A stretch of DNA of 64,000 bases from Allokutzneria sp. A3M-2-11 16 (GCF_024213555.1 NZ_JANAVO010000001.1:310001-374000); one strand, 5' to 3'. Counted from the first letter of the stretch, positions 9,103-18,980 are shown. Notes: generated by a model from the letters alone, not told the origin. Program-made: numbers and translations.

Positions 9103-10215
9103 CTAACCGTCGGACTGCTCGGAAAGCTTGGTGCGCAGCCGCAGAACGGCGCGGGTGTGCAGCTGGCAGACGCGGGACTCGGTCACCCCGAGTACCTTGC
9201 CGATCTCCGCCAGGGTCAGGTTCTCGAAGTAGTACAGCGTGACCACGACGCGGTCGCGCTCGGAAAGCTGCGCGATGGCGTCGGCGAGCTGCCGCTTGCC
9301 GTCCTGGTCGACCAGCGAGGCGACAGGGTCCTCGGCGCGGTCGTCCGGCAGCGTCTCGGCGAGCGAGGCGCTGCCCCGGCCCGCCGCGATCAGCTCGTCC
9401 AGTGCGACGACGGAGGTGAGCTGGAGCTGCGCGTAGAGATCGCGCAGGTCGCCGATCGTGATGCCGAGTTCCTCGGACAGCTCGGCGTCGGTCGCGGAGC
9501 GCTGCAGCCTGGCCTCCAGTCGCTCGATGGCGCGCTCGACGTCCCGCGCCCGGCTACGCACCGAACGCGGCACCCAGTCCTGGGCGCGCAGGTCGTCCAG
9601 GATCGCGCCGCGGATGCGCTGCATCGCGTAGGTCTCGAACTTCAGGCCGCGTTCGGGCTCGAACTTCTCGATCGCGTCGACCAGGCCGAAGATGCCCGAC
9701 TGCACCAGGTCCGCCACGTCGACGTAGGACGGCAGGCCGGTGCCGACGCGGCCGGCGACGTACTTGACCAGCGGCGCGTAGTGCAGCACGAGGCGATCCC
9801 GCAGCGGCTGCGCCCGGCTCCCACCGTAGGCGCGCCAGAGCGCCACGATCCCGGCTTCGACCTCGTCGGCGCTGCGGAGCTCCGTGCTGGAGGAGGCCGC
9901 GGCAGCCGTACCCGTGCCGCGCGCACTGCCCTTCGCGACCCGGCTGCCAGAGGCTGGGCTACTGGAAGCTGGGCTGCCGGAGGTGTCGCTGCTGGAGACG
10001 GCGTCGACCGCACCGGCGGGGGACGGCTCGCTCTGCGCGGGCACGCCGGAAGCCGTTGCCGCTGAAGGGGTCCGGCCGGTCTCGCCGTCCCTGTCGGAGC
10101 CGTGATAGGTCCGCGCAGGACGCCGCTGGCCCTGCTGCGACGTGGACGTCGTGGGCACAGTCGCCGTGCGGGACCCTCCCCCGGCAGCGTTAGGAACGGG
10201 GGTGGGTTCGGTCAT
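9103..10215 (-). CDS. whiG: RNA polymerase sigma factor, FliA/WhiG type
   Basis: A 370-residue sigma factor of the group-3 WhiG type that starts sporulation or motility programmes in actinomycetes. Residues 1-110 are a disordered Ser/Thr/Pro/Ala-rich extension not found in Streptomyces WhiG. Region 2 follows ([54 protein letters not shown]), and region 4 has [20 protein letters not shown]. Start ATG 10215 is preceded by GAAGGCGATCC. Its start overlaps the xerC 3' end by 26 bp. Confidence 0.9.
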   Translation of the reverse strand: MTEPTPVPNAAGGGSRTATVPTTSTSQQGQRRPARTYHGSDRDGETGRTPSAATASGVPAQSEPSPAGAVDAVSSSDTSGSPASSSPASGSRVAKGSARGTGTAAAASSSTELRSADEVEAGIVALWRAYGGSRAQPLRDRLVLHYAPLVKYVAGRVGTGLPSYVDVADLVQSGIFGLVDAIEKFEPERGLKFETYAMQRIRGAILDDLRAQDWVPRSVRSRARDVERAIERLEARLQRSATDAELSEELGITIGDLRDLYAQLQLTSVVALDELIAAGRGSASLAETLPDDRAEDPVASLVDQDGKRQLADAIAQLSERDRVVVTLYYFENLTLAEIGKVLGVTESRVCQLHTRAVLRLRTKLSEQSDG

Positions 10216-11191
10216 GGATCGCCTTCAGCCGTTCGACGGTGACGTGGGTGTAAAGCTGCGTTGTTGCGAGCGTAGCGTGACCGAGCAGTTCCTGGACGCT
10301 GCGGAGGTCGGCTCCGCCTTCCAGCAAATGCGTGGCCGCCGTGTGGCGCAGGCCGTGCGGCCCCATGTCCGCCGCACCGGGGACGGCGCCGACCACGTCG
10401 TGCACGACTCGCCGCGCGGTGCGCGGATCCAGCCGCCGCCCACGCGCTCCGAGAAACAAAGCCGCTGGTGATTCCCCTTTCGCCAGAAGTGGTCTGCCCT
10501 TGTTCAGCCAGTCGTCGAGCGCCTTCTGCGCGGGCACCCCGTAGGGCACGGCGCGCTCCTTGTCGCCCTTGCCGAGCACCCGTACGACCCGCCGCGAGTG
10601 ATCCACGTCGCCGACGTCGAGGCCGCACAGTTCGGAGACTCGGATGCCGCTCGCGTACAACAACTCGACCAGCGCGTGGTCACGGAGAGCCAGCGGATCG
10701 TCCTGTTCGGCGCCGGACGCCGACGCCCGCATCGCCTGCTCCGCCTGCTCCGCCCGGAGCACCACCGGCAGTGCCCGGTGCGCCCGCGGCGACGCCAGGC
10801 GCTCGCCGGGGTCGGCGGCCATGAGCCCGCCGCGCACGGCCCACGCGGTGAAGGCCCTCGCGGAGGCCGACCGCCTGGCCAGCGTCGTGCGACCGGTACC
10901 GGAGGAACGCTGCGCGGCCAGCCACGAGCGCAGCACCGTCAGGTCGAGCGCGTCGAGCCGGTCCGCCCCGGCGCGCTCATCGCCGCCATCGCCTGCTCCG
11001 CCGTGAACGAGGTGGCCCAACAGCGAGACCACGTCACCGACGTAGGCGCGCACGGTGTTCCGCGACAGTCCGCGTTCGCTCGCGAGGTGCCGTTCGAAGT
11101 CGTCGAGCACCCTGCCCAGCGCATCGGGCAGCTCGGTGCGGAGTCGGATCAGGTCGACGCGGGACGGCCGACGGTGGGTGAGGGCGTCCAT
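10190..11191 (-). CDS. xerC: tyrosine recombinase, XerC/XerD type
   Basis: A chromosomal site-specific recombinase for dimer resolution at dif-like sites. It has 333 residues with an N-terminal SAM-like domain ([20 protein letters not shown]) and a catalytic domain with Arg in [12 protein letters not shown], Lys in [42 protein letters not shown] with the nucleophile Tyr, and the C-terminal DRTHPRS. An insert of about 10 residues near position 60 ([12 protein letters not shown]) is unusual. It lies between dprA and whiG and overlaps whiG. Confidence 0.92.
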   Translation of the reverse strand: MDALTHRRPSRVDLIRLRTELPDALGRVLDDFERHLASERGLSRNTVRAYVGDVVSLLGHLVHGGAGDGGDERAGADRLDALDLTVLRSWLAAQRSSGTGRTTLARRSASARAFTAWAVRGGLMAADPGERLASPRAHRALPVVLRAEQAEQAMRASASGAEQDDPLALRDHALVELLYASGIRVSELCGLDVGDVDHSRRVVRVLGKGDKERAVPYGVPAQKALDDWLNKGRPLLAKGESPAALFLGARGRRLDPRTARRVVHDVVGAVPGAADMGPHGLRHTAATHLLEGGADLRSVQELLGHATLATTQLYTHVTVERLKAIHDRTHPRS

Positions 11192-11424
11192 GGCGTCCTA
11201 CCGCCGCGTCCCGGAACGGAACGACCGCCGCACTGATCCGAGTGGATCAGCGCCCTCACGGGTCGGGACAACGGCAGCCACATGGTCACCGTAGGGGCCA
11301 GGCGCGACTACGCCAACCACTTGACCGACAGGTGGACGCAGGCAACCACTCGTCCGGGGGTAGCCCGGCTGAGCAAGCGTCCGTACCCACGGCGACGATC
11401 TTCACCCTCCCTCCGCGTGTTTGC

Positions 11425-12615
11425 TCAGGTAGCCGGGGTGATGGGTCCACCTCCTTCCCCGCGGGACGGCGCGGAGCGGCCGGAGCACCGTCGCCACCCT
11501 GTGTCACCACGCTGGGCCAGGCCGGCCAGCTCCAGCATCGGCAGCACCGCGCGCACTTGACCGATCGGGATGCCGGCCTCCATCGACACCTGCTCGGGGC
11601 TGCTGCCCGCGCGCTCGCGCAGCGCCTGGTGCACGCGCAACGACCGCGGGTCCAACGCGTCGGTCGGGCGGACCGGTGCCTCCGGCTCCACGGTGAGGTC
11701 GCCGCCGATCCGGCCGATCGACTCCGCGACCTCGGCGGCGCTGGTGACCGCCTGGGCCTCTCCCTCGCGCAGCATCGCGTGGCACCCCACCGACATCGCC
11801 GAGGTGATCGGCCCGGGCACCGCGAGCACCATCCGACCGAGCGTGCGCGCGGTGGCCGCGGTGTTGCTGGCACCGCTGCGCAGCCCGGCCTCGACCACGA
11901 CCGTTCCCTCCGCCAACGCCGCGATCAGCCTGTTGCGCACCAGGAACCGGTGTCGTCCGACCCGGGTACCCGGTGGGTACTCGCTGACCACCGCACCGGC
12001 CGAGGCGATCCGATCGAGCAGCCGCGCGTGCCCTGCCGGATAGGGGATGTCGACACCGCAGGCCAGTACGGCGACCGTCTGCCCACCGGCCGCGAGCGCA
12101 CCGCCGTGCGCGGCGCCGTCGATGCCGTAGGCGGCCCCGGAGATCACCGTGAACCCACGCCGTGCCAGGCCGTGCGCGAACTCCGCCGAGACGTGCTCGC
12201 CGTAGCCGGTCGCGGCCCGCGCTCCTACGATCGCGACGGACTGCTCGGTCAGCCGGGCGAGGTCGGGGTCGCCACGCACCCACAGCGCCACCGGCTCCGC
12301 CGCGTCCTCCTTCCCTCGGATCGCTGCGGCGGTGAACGACAGCAGCCGCCACGCGGGCCACTCGTCGTCCTCCGGCGTGAGCAACCGGGCGCCCACCTCC
12401 GCCGCGGCACGAAGATCCGCCTCCGGTCGCCAGACCTCGGCGCGGGCGGTGGTCACCTTCGCCACTTCCGCAGGCACCTCGCCGGAACGGATCAGCACCG
12501 CTGACCGCTGTGGACCGTGCCGCGCCACGAAGGCGACGAGCGCGGGCGCCGGTGGTTCGGCGACCCTCGACAGATAGGCCCTGGCCAGCTCGATGGAGGG
12601 CAACGCCTCGGTCAT
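11425..12615 (-). CDS. dprA: DNA-processing protein DprA
   Basis: Loads RecA on incoming single-stranded DNA in transformation. It has 396 residues. The Rossmann core starts SVAIVGARAATGYGEHVSAE and goes on with GAAYGIDGAAHGGALAAGG and EYPPGTRVGRHRFLVRNRLI. A winged-helix C-terminal region follows (SPEQVSMEAGIPIGQVRAVL). Start ATG 12615 has AAGGAGGCTGAC before it. It belongs to the comM-dprA pair, now split from most of comM by the inserted element. The 233 bp between it and xerC hold no gene I can support. Confidence 0.95.
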   Translation of the reverse strand: MTEALPSIELARAYLSRVAEPPAPALVAFVARHGPQRSAVLIRSGEVPAEVAKVTTARAEVWRPEADLRAAAEVGARLLTPEDDEWPAWRLLSFTAAAIRGKEDAAEPVALWVRGDPDLARLTEQSVAIVGARAATGYGEHVSAEFAHGLARRGFTVISGAAYGIDGAAHGGALAAGGQTVAVLACGVDIPYPAGHARLLDRIASAGAVVSEYPPGTRVGRHRFLVRNRLIAALAEGTVVVEAGLRSGASNTAATARTLGRMVLAVPGPITSAMSVGCHAMLREGEAQAVTSAAEVAESIGRIGGDLTVEPEAPVRPTDALDPRSLRVHQALRERAGSSPEQVSMEAGIPIGQVRAVLPMLELAGLAQRGDTGWRRCSGRSAPSRGEGGGPITPAT

Positions 12616-12656
12616 GTCAGCCTCCTTCGCGCGACGACGTCCGGCAGGCTGGGGCC

Positions 12657-13262
12657 ATGGGCGCGGAGTTGGGCAGCTGGGAACCGGCCACTCCCGCCGA
12701 GGTGGCGGCCTGGTTCGCGGATTTCGACGGGCCGTGGTGGATCGCCGGGGGCTGGGCGATCGAGTTCGCCATCGACCCGTCCACTGTGGACGAACGGCGC
12801 CGACACGCCGACATCGACGTCATGGTGCTGCGCGAGCACCACCTCGGTGTGCACCGCGCCCTCCCCGGCTGGGAGCTGTGGGCCGCGGACCCGCCTGGGA
12901 CGCTGCGCCCGTGGCCACCGGGACAGCCGCTGCCGACCACCGTTCACGACGTGTGGTGCCGCCCCGGCCCGGAATCGCCGTGGCGCGTCCAGATCATGAT
13001 CGACGAGTCGGCGGGCGAAGAATGGATCTCTCGGCGGGACACCCGGATTCGCCGCCCGCTGGCCGAGATCGGCGCGGTCACCACCGATGGGCTGCCGTTC
13101 CTCCGGCCGGAGATCCAGCTGTACTACAAGTCCCGCGATCCCCGTGACAAGGACGAACAGGACTTCGCCGCCGTGGTCGCACACCTGACCGCGGCCCAAC
13201 AGAAGTGGCTGCGCGAAGCCATCGCGCCGAGCCACCCGTGGCTGACGCGGCTCCACGAATAG
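12657..13262 (+). CDS. nucleotidyltransferase-fold protein (aminoglycoside adenylyltransferase-like)
   Basis: A 201-residue protein from ATG 12657. The N-terminal motif WWIAGGWAIEFAIDPS with the later Asp pair HADIDVMVLREHHL matches the MNT/AadA-like nucleotidyltransferase fold seen in the nucleotidyltransferase AbiEii/AGS-like and lincosamide adenylyltransferase families. The middle PEIQLYYKSRDPRDKDEQDF is shared by that group. The substrate is unknown. It is wedged on the opposite strand between dprA and comM, an intrusion into a normally tight pair. Confidence 0.7.
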   Translation: MGAELGSWEPATPAEVAAWFADFDGPWWIAGGWAIEFAIDPSTVDERRRHADIDVMVLREHHLGVHRALPGWELWAADPPGTLRPWPPGQPLPTTVHDVWCRPGPESPWRVQIMIDESAGEEWISRRDTRIRRPLAEIGAVTTDGLPFLRPEIQLYYKSRDPRDKDEQDFAAVVAHLTAAQQKWLREAIAPSHPWLTRLHE

Positions 13263-13267
13263 CGGAC

Positions 13268-13867
13268 TCACGCCGACCTCCGATCGCGGAACTCCAGCGC
13301 GGCCGCGACCTCGTCCACGCCCGGCACGTCGAGACCCGCCAGATCCGCCAACGTCCACGCCACCCGCAGGCACCGATCGGCTCCCCTGCCGGTCACCACA
13401 CCGATGTCGAGCCCGTGGTCCAGCAACTCGATCGCCTCGCGAGCCAACGGGAAATCCCGCCGCAGCACGGTTCCCGGCACCTCCGCGTTCGAACCCAGCC
13501 CGTAGGTGGCCCAACGCTCCGCCGCCCGCTGGCGCGCCTGCCGCACGCGCTCCCGCACCACCGAGGTCGACTCCGGCTCGGTCCCGTCGCGGACCGACAT
13601 CGCCGTCAGGGGCCGCATCCGCACCCGGATGTCCACCCGGTCCAGCAACGGGCCGGACAGCCGGGCCAGGTACCGGCGGCGGGTGTTCGGCGGGCACAGG
13701 CACTCCGTGTCCCTCGGCGGGGCGCACGGGCAGGGGTTCGTCGCCAGCACGAGCTGGAACCGGGCCGGGTAGCGCACCACCCCGTCCCGCCGGGCGAGCC
13801 TGACCTCACCCTCCTCCAGCGCGGTGCGCAGCGTCTCCAGCCGACGCGGGCCGAACTCGCACGCCTC
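13268..13867 (-). pseudogene. comM: 3' part of comM/yifB, cut off by the integrative element
   Basis: Encodes the C-terminal part of a Mg-chelatase-like AAA+ protein of the YifB/ComM family, a hexameric helicase that helps branch migration in transformation. In frame it reads EACEFGPRRLETLRTALEEG, then VVRYPARFQLVLATNPCPC, the zinc-type segment CAPPRDTECLCPPNTRRRY and the arginine-finger region. Everything upstream, including Walker A, lies 37.7 kb away at 51,607-52,529. A TTG at 13894 inside the element could restart a short fusion, but nothing suggests it is used. Confidence 0.93.
13857..13867. repeat. left attachment site core of the integrative element
   Basis: The sequence TCGCACGCCTC is identical to 51,607-51,617. 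On the element side, TATTCACCC (13,882-13,890) is the reverse complement of GGGTGAATA (51,593-51,601) at the right end. In the circle these arms would be 30 bp apart, symmetric about the last two core bases (TC), which fits a serine-integrase attP with crossover near that dinucleotide. Confidence 0.85.
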
Positions 13868-13918
13868 AGCATGGGATTGCTTATTCACCCGCAATTTGCT
13901 TAAATAAATGCATAACGG

Positions 13919-15517
13919 GTGACATTGATGAGGACTACTTCTACTACTCCCACCAGCACAGAAAATTCATGGACTGCACTCGCAGTTGGTGCAGCACGTG
14001 CAGCCTATGCTCGCCTCAGTAAGGACAAATCGAAGCGCAGCGTCAACGTCACGATCCAACTTCAAGAAATCAGCGGGTACGCCGAGGAGACCGGCGACGC
14101 TATCCCGCTGCACCTGTCGTATTCTGACAACGACATCGGTGCGTCAGTCTTTGAGACCAAGCCCCGGGATGGCTACCAAGACCTGCTTGACGCGATCCGG
14201 TCCAACTTGGTCAGCGAAATTATTGTCACCGAGGTACCTCGTCTTTGTCGCCAGATGACCGAAGCGCTGGAGCTGATCGCCCTCAGCAAGACGACAGCCC
14301 TTCGCTACGTTACAACCACCGACGGCATGGTCTATGACCTCCACACGCCTCGTGGCCGCAAGGCGTTTCGTGAAGCTGTCAGCGACGCTGAGTTTGAAAC
14401 GGACCAAAGTTCGGCCCGTCAGCACAGGAAGAAGAACGCCAAAGCCATCGCTGGCGCCTTCCACGGCGGACAGCGCCCGTATGGATACGAGGGCGCTAAG
14501 TACGAGACGCTCACAACACCAGACGGCGAGAAAATTAACGGTCGACTTCTGAACCCCGGCCGCGTCGGTTGCGCCATCATCGAAGAAGAAGCCGCCGTTC
14601 GGCGAGAATGCACCAACCGAATCATCTGCGGCGAGCGCGAGGCAGACCTAGTGGACGATCTGAATCGACGAGCTATCCCGGCGTCCGGTGGCGGACGTTG
14701 GCGCAAGGGCAACCTGAGATACCTACTGATGCGGAGGCGTGATGTTGCCTTCGCTGAATTTCCAGGGCCAGGTACTCGTGTCTACAAAAACAAGGAGTAC
14801 CGGGCGGTTTGGCCCGCCATTATCTCCAAGGAGGACTACGAACTGATGATGGCTGCTTTCAAACTTACCCAAAGCCCGTACCCTACGCGCACCAAGGGAC
14901 GCACCTACCTTCTTAGCGGCATCTGCCGCTGTGGCCGGTGCGGCGGCGCTATGTACGGCAAAGGGCGCAAGTCAAAAGATGGCAGCTATCAGCGTCGCTA
15001 CGGGTGCCGCCACAAGGACGCATACGGGGAGATCGTCGGTTGCGGCAAGACATTTCGCTATGCCGACCCGGTCGATCTGCTGGTTTGGGAAGCTGTCGTC
15101 TACCGCTTCGACACACCAGAAGTAGCGGCGGCATTGGCGCCAACCGACGATCAGGCTCGCCTGAAGGAACTCGTGGAACTCCAGACCAAGCAGAAGTTGC
15201 ATCTCGAAGGCTTGGTAGCCGACTACGGCGCAGGGGTGCTCACACGCGACGAGCTGGTGATCGCGAAGACATCGGCTCAGGCTGCCCTTGCTTCCACTGA
15301 GTCTGAGCTCAGCAAGATTCAGTCCAACAGGGCTCGTATCATCCCTGCGGGGCAGACGCTGAAGACCGTGGCCGAAACGGCCAGCATCGAATGGAAGCGC
15401 AAAATCATTTCTCTGCTCGTCGACTATGTAGAGATTCTACCGGGACACCCGCGCGGGATGATGTGGGAAGGATTCCAGTTCAATCCAGAGCATGTCAGGA
15501 TTGCTTGGAAAGTCTAA
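13919..15517 (+). CDS. large serine recombinase (site-specific integrase)
   Basis: A 532-residue integrase that probably catalysed insertion into comM. The resolvase domain at the N-terminus has the nucleophile Ser34 in AAYARLSKDKS, plus DNDIGASVFETKPRDGYQDL and VTEVPRLCRQMTEALELI. The recombinase domain (about 160-270) has GQRPYGYEGAKYE. A zinc ribbon follows near 336 (CRCGRCGGAMYGKG, YGCRHK, GCGKTF), then a coiled coil at about 410-470. It begins 51 bp from the left core, the usual position of such genes. Start GTG 13919 or ATG 13928. A recombination directionality factor was not identified. Confidence 0.95.
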   Translation: MTLMRTTSTTPTSTENSWTALAVGAARAAYARLSKDKSKRSVNVTIQLQEISGYAEETGDAIPLHLSYSDNDIGASVFETKPRDGYQDLLDAIRSNLVSEIIVTEVPRLCRQMTEALELIALSKTTALRYVTTTDGMVYDLHTPRGRKAFREAVSDAEFETDQSSARQHRKKNAKAIAGAFHGGQRPYGYEGAKYETLTTPDGEKINGRLLNPGRVGCAIIEEEAAVRRECTNRIICGEREADLVDDLNRRAIPASGGGRWRKGNLRYLLMRRRDVAFAEFPGPGTRVYKNKEYRAVWPAIISKEDYELMMAAFKLTQSPYPTRTKGRTYLLSGICRCGRCGGAMYGKGRKSKDGSYQRRYGCRHKDAYGEIVGCGKTFRYADPVDLLVWEAVVYRFDTPEVAAALAPTDDQARLKELVELQTKQKLHLEGLVADYGAGVLTRDELVIAKTSAQAALASTESELSKIQSNRARIIPAGQTLKTVAETASIEWKRKIISLLVDYVEILPGHPRGMMWEGFQFNPEHVRIAWKV

Positions 15518-15608
15518 CCAACCGGGCGAGTGTCGCGACAACCTTCTGGTCGTCAGCCTTCACAGGAACCCCGCTCGCAGTGGTCGACTTCTTCACCCAA
15601 CGAGCCAT
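15495..15608 (-). CDS. possible 37-residue basic peptide
   Basis: An ORF on the reverse strand opposite the integrase 3' end: MARWVKKSTTASGVPVKADD and then QKVVATLARLVRLSKQS, 37 residues in all. It is basic and would form a C-terminal helix. The ribosome-binding site is weak (CGAAGTTCACT). Directionality factors can be this small, but that is speculation; it may be chance. Confidence 0.25.
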   Translation of the reverse strand: MARWVKKSTTASGVPVKADDQKVVATLARLVRLSKQS

Positions 15609-15723
15609 AGTGAACTTCGATTTTAATACTACTACTTTTGTCGCCATAAGGTTAGATGCTCAATTAATCTCACTTCATTATTATACAAGCCCGCGGTTGC
15701 AATTTCTAGCCCTACTGAGCAGA

Positions 15724-16551
15724 TCAGGAGAAGTGCCACACAAAGAATAGATAAAGCGCCATGCGTGCATCTGCATTGCCGATCAAAACAATGACGAATA
15801 AGAGGAGTGCTGCAGCCGTTGCTGCCAGCTGCCAGCTGAGCAACCACCTAGAGCCGAGCAGTCCAACTCTCGACAGCCGCGTAGGCTTCCCCTGCTCTTC
15901 TTCGCCGCTTACGCGCTTGTAGCAGAACGCTAGCGACTCGATCTCCCCACCCATGATGACCATGGTTTGCCAGCCAACCAGGGGAACAGACTCTTCTTTA
16001 TCGCTTTCGCGCACGAACAGTGGTTCTTGAAGCTTCAACTCGCGCTTCGTGGGATCTAGATCAGTTGACGCACCCAGATAGCGACCGACAATCTCTCGAC
16101 CACTCTTCAGGCGCACGCTCACTTGTACTTCATAACCCGAGGGGACGACCTCCTCGGTGAGCCGATGCCACGCGTCTACCTGCAAAATTGGCCGCGCCTG
16201 ACGAGGCGTTCGCAGACCGCTAAATACTACAGCCAGCAGCGCCGACAAGACGAGCTGCACCAATATCGTCCAGCCACAAAGCAAGACGTTAGCGGCGATG
16301 TACTTCTCGCCACCTACGATCAGCTGAGCAACATCGATAAATGCAGAAGGCGCGACCGCTGCAACGAGCGACATCAGGAGCACGGTAAGCGCGGTAATGA
16401 GCGTGCCAGCCAACAAGACGCGACTGACCTGGAGAAAAGTACTCTCCTCACGCGGCAGAAGTGTTCTACCGCGGAGCAGCTCGTAACAGGTTCCGGGTGC
16501 GACGGCGAGAAAGAAGACGACGAGACCGATAGCACTCGCCGGGATGGTCAA
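15724..16551 (-). CDS. DUF6338-like membrane protein
   Basis: A 275-residue protein starting at TTG 16551, with GCAGGAGTAGGC as ribosome-binding site. It has three N-terminal hydrophobic segments (about 6-22, 45-70, 90-115), a soluble middle domain (VQVSVRLKSGREIVGRYLGA, LFVRESDKEESVPLVGWQTM), and a last hydrophobic helix at 245-268. The layout and the sequence VVFFLAVAPGTCYELLRGR match the DUF6338 family as I know it. Function unknown; the family often sits in mobile or defence regions. It starts 2 bp after the stop of a 63-residue ORF, so the two form an operon. Confidence 0.6.
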   Translation of the reverse strand: MTIPASAIGLVVFFLAVAPGTCYELLRGRTLLPREESTFLQVSRVLLAGTLITALTVLLMSLVAAVAPSAFIDVAQLIVGGEKYIAANVLLCGWTILVQLVLSALLAVVFSGLRTPRQARPILQVDAWHRLTEEVVPSGYEVQVSVRLKSGREIVGRYLGASTDLDPTKRELKLQEPLFVRESDKEESVPLVGWQTMVIMGGEIESLAFCYKRVSGEEEQGKPTRLSRVGLLGSRWLLSWQLAATAAALLLFVIVLIGNADARMALYLFFVWHFS

Positions 16552-16553
16552 GC

Positions 16554-16745
16554 CTACTCCTGCGGAGCTGCGTCGTTCTGAGGGCCAGTGGACGACGGGG
16601 TCACGAGTTGCGTGGGAAACTCGGCCACGGGCTTAATTTCGAAGCCCGAGACCATCGTGGTGCCCTTGTTCTCGGAGTGCTGGCCTGACTTGTCCAGGTG
16701 CACCATCTTGTTAGAGCTGGGCATAGCGCGGTCCCTGCGGGTCAT
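16554..16745 (-). CDS. small hypothetical protein paired with the DUF6338-like gene
   Basis: A 63-residue polar protein from ATG 16745, preceded by TTGGAGGCCAC, a strong ribosome-binding site. It contains NKMVHLDKSGQHSENKGTTM and a Pro/Thr-rich tail. No family recognised. The 2-bp gap to the membrane-protein gene indicates cotranscription and probably joint function. Confidence 0.55.
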   Translation of the reverse strand: MTRRDRAMPSSNKMVHLDKSGQHSENKGTTMVSGFEIKPVAEFPTQLVTPSSTGPQNDAAPQE

Positions 16746-16827
16746 GTGGCCTCCAACGGCCTTCGAAGTTGTCTCCAGCCTACGTCACAGCCACGCTCTA
16801 CCCTCGCATTGACGGCGTGTCGAGAGC

Positions 16828-17034
16828 TCAGAAGCGACTCCAACTGGCTGTATGTGACCTTCCTGACCCCTGGGCGAGTTTTGTCACGGTGACGATACTC
16901 TCGGTGTCGGGCTTGGCCACCGCTTCCACGCGTTTCGGACGACGCGTGACACTACCCTTGAATGTCTGCACGACTTCGCGCAGTCCTGGGCCCCCGTTTC
17001 TCATCTGTGCGGAGCCAACGGCGACCGAAGTCAT
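16828..17034 (-). CDS. small hypothetical protein paired with the DUF3800 gene
   Basis: A 68-residue basic ORF whose ATG at 17034 overlaps the stop of the DUF3800 gene in an ATGA arrangement. Contains VVQTFKGSVTRRPKRVEAVA. Basic and Ser/Thr-rich, no recognised domain. Translational coupling is the main support. Like the 63-residue ORF nearby, it suggests a two-gene unit with a tiny partner. Confidence 0.5.
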   Translation of the reverse strand: MTSVAVGSAQMRNGGPGLREVVQTFKGSVTRRPKRVEAVAKPDTESIVTVTKLAQGSGRSHTASWSRF

Positions 17035-17819
17035 TCATCAATCAAGGTCCTGAAGTACGTCATTAGACTGTCGTACTCGGCCTTGTAGGCAGGAGCCGCC
17101 ACGACTCGCGGTCGCAAAATCAGCCCGTAGTCGCGAACGTACTTCACGTCGCCCCCTTCTCGTGTATACATCATTTGCACAATGTTCTTCATGATAATTT
17201 TCGGCGTGTCGTTTGAAATACTCTTATCCTTCGAGTTCACCACCCAGCGGAAACCGCCCAGAACAATGTCAACTGCCGAGCTAATGTGGGACGCGCCATC
17301 GCACGTCGTGCCGTACATCAACACTCGGTCCAACGGCACGAGCTGCGCATTATCGGGAAACTTTAACCCTTCTTGAAATTTGCTCTTAAGTAACGTGTAC
17401 GCATCGGAAGAGTCCGGAAGGCGGTCAGTAAGGACGATCCCCCGATCGTTCCTCTGGGCGAGAAACTTCTTGTCAAAGGCACACAGTACGCTGTTCAGCG
17501 CATAAGCGTTCTTGTTCTCCGCCTGCAAGATCGCGTGCAGAATCAGATAGGCAATAAAATGCACCCCCGAGGCATGGCAGGCCAAAATGACCTCGTTCTT
17601 GGCTAGCTTGGCGTCATCAATAGAAACATGCGCCGGCCGACAGTTCGTATCGAACTTGAGCTGATCATGCGGCCGGTAACCGTACTTGTCACGTATGCCA
17701 GAAATAGCGTCAGTGACCTCGATCATCTGCTTCGAGGAGAGGATCAGCCCGCCGTAGATGAAGAATTTGCTGGCACCGCTCTGCTCTAGATTTGTCTCAT
17801 CTGTAACGAGGTAGTACAT
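17031..17819 (-). CDS. DUF3800 family protein
   Basis: A 262-residue protein from ATG 17819, chosen over an upstream in-frame start because AAAGAGGCCGCC precedes it. The N-terminus MYYLVTDETN then FFIYGGLIL is the DUF3800 opening: a strand with an acidic residue, then a small-residue strand. The centre includes IVLTDRLPDSSDAYTLLKSK, and the C-terminus has VDIVLGGFRWVVNSKDK. The family has an RNase H-like fold by published prediction and is common in mobile elements and abortive-infection loci. Its action is unproven. Confidence 0.65.
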   Translation of the reverse strand: MYYLVTDETNLEQSGASKFFIYGGLILSSKQMIEVTDAISGIRDKYGYRPHDQLKFDTNCRPAHVSIDDAKLAKNEVILACHASGVHFIAYLILHAILQAENKNAYALNSVLCAFDKKFLAQRNDRGIVLTDRLPDSSDAYTLLKSKFQEGLKFPDNAQLVPLDRVLMYGTTCDGASHISSAVDIVLGGFRWVVNSKDKSISNDTPKIIMKNIVQMMYTREGGDVKYVRDYGLILRPRVVAAPAYKAEYDSLMTYFRTLIDE

Positions 17820-18022
17820 GGCGGCCTCTTTACTCAGGATCAGACGAACGTGCACGCAAACGTCTCGTCGCCCCGAACACGAGATGAGTTACCGGCGTGA
17901 CGTTTTTTACGCCATCCTGCAACCCCGCCGAGACGTGCACAGGACCACGAGCCTTTCGCGACATCGTCATGCTCAGCACCTGCTAGCCTCAATGATCGGG
18001 CCGCGAGCGAAGGTTGGTCACC

Positions 18023-18796
18023 ATGTTGGACACGCTTCGAATGTGGATCGGGGCACCCGGAGCAATCACAGCGTTGATCACGCTCGTGGGCTTTCTGCTC
18101 TTCAAGCCAATGAAGAAGTGCTACATTCGCCTTCGCGACCGGTACCGTCGCCGTCGAAGCAACTTGTTGAAGCTTGCTTGTGGTCTAACCTTTGACGGAG
18201 TCGAGGCACTCGTAGGCAAGCCAATCACCAAGCGCGCTCCTTCAAATGGAAGCCAACGGGTTACGTTCATCTACCGAACTCGCGAGGTGTACGTCGCTGC
18301 AACCGCGCCTTCAAAGGACGACTCGATCGATGCCTTTGCTATCACGGTTCGCCGACGCGGCTTTCGACTGCCCGTCACGAAGCTGCTCACAAAGCAAATG
18401 AAGCTAGCGCTTCCAAGAACCCGCTTCGCGGCGTTGCAGGATCACCCAGATAGTATTCGCTACATCGTTGGCGCCAGCCGATTTGGTTACTCCGAAGAGT
18501 ACTACTTTGGGCGTCCAGGTCTGTATCAGCACTACATCGTTGCCTATAACGACGCTGGCATCGGCAAGGTCAAGGCGCCGCTCCAACTTGATAGCTTCGC
18601 CAGCGGGTTCCTCCGGCTAGAGGAGGACGAGCACCTTCCAGAAGAGCCCACTGGTAGCTGGCTCCGGACGTTTCGATCAGCAGTCAAACCGAACACGCTC
18701 GCAGTCGTCGGAGGCGCCGCACCGAGTCTAAGCATAATTATGAATCATCAGAGTGTTGGCGTTGACCAATCCGATGTAAGTTCGATTCCAGAGTAG
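18023..18796 (+). CDS. membrane-anchored hypothetical protein
   Basis: A 257-residue protein. ATG 18023 is preferred over TTG 18014 because GAAGG sits 9 bp before it. One transmembrane helix near the N-terminus (ITALITLVGFLLFKPM) is followed by a basic stop-transfer (RLRDRYRRRRS) and a cytosolic domain with VTFIYRTREVYVAATAPSKD and SRFGYSEEYYFGRPGLYQHY. No confident family. It is divergent from the DUF3800 gene, about 200 bp away, so a shared regulatory region is likely. Confidence 0.6.
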   Translation: MLDTLRMWIGAPGAITALITLVGFLLFKPMKKCYIRLRDRYRRRRSNLLKLACGLTFDGVEALVGKPITKRAPSNGSQRVTFIYRTREVYVAATAPSKDDSIDAFAITVRRRGFRLPVTKLLTKQMKLALPRTRFAALQDHPDSIRYIVGASRFGYSEEYYFGRPGLYQHYIVAYNDAGIGKVKAPLQLDSFASGFLRLEEDEHLPEEPTGSWLRTFRSAVKPNTLAVVGGAAPSLSIIMNHQSVGVDQSDVSSIPE

Positions 18797-18980
18797 TCGA
18801 CGACGCGCCTGGTACACGCGCCAGTCTTCAGCCTCCATGAGCAGACGCAGACAACATTACCTATGCATCAGCCAGCTCTCTCGTGCAGCTCTTTCCACTA
18901 TATGAAAATCAGACAAAAGGTGACTAAATAGAAGCAGTCGTGGAAAACTTTCCCGACGACAAGTGGAAAAGGAGAGAGCG

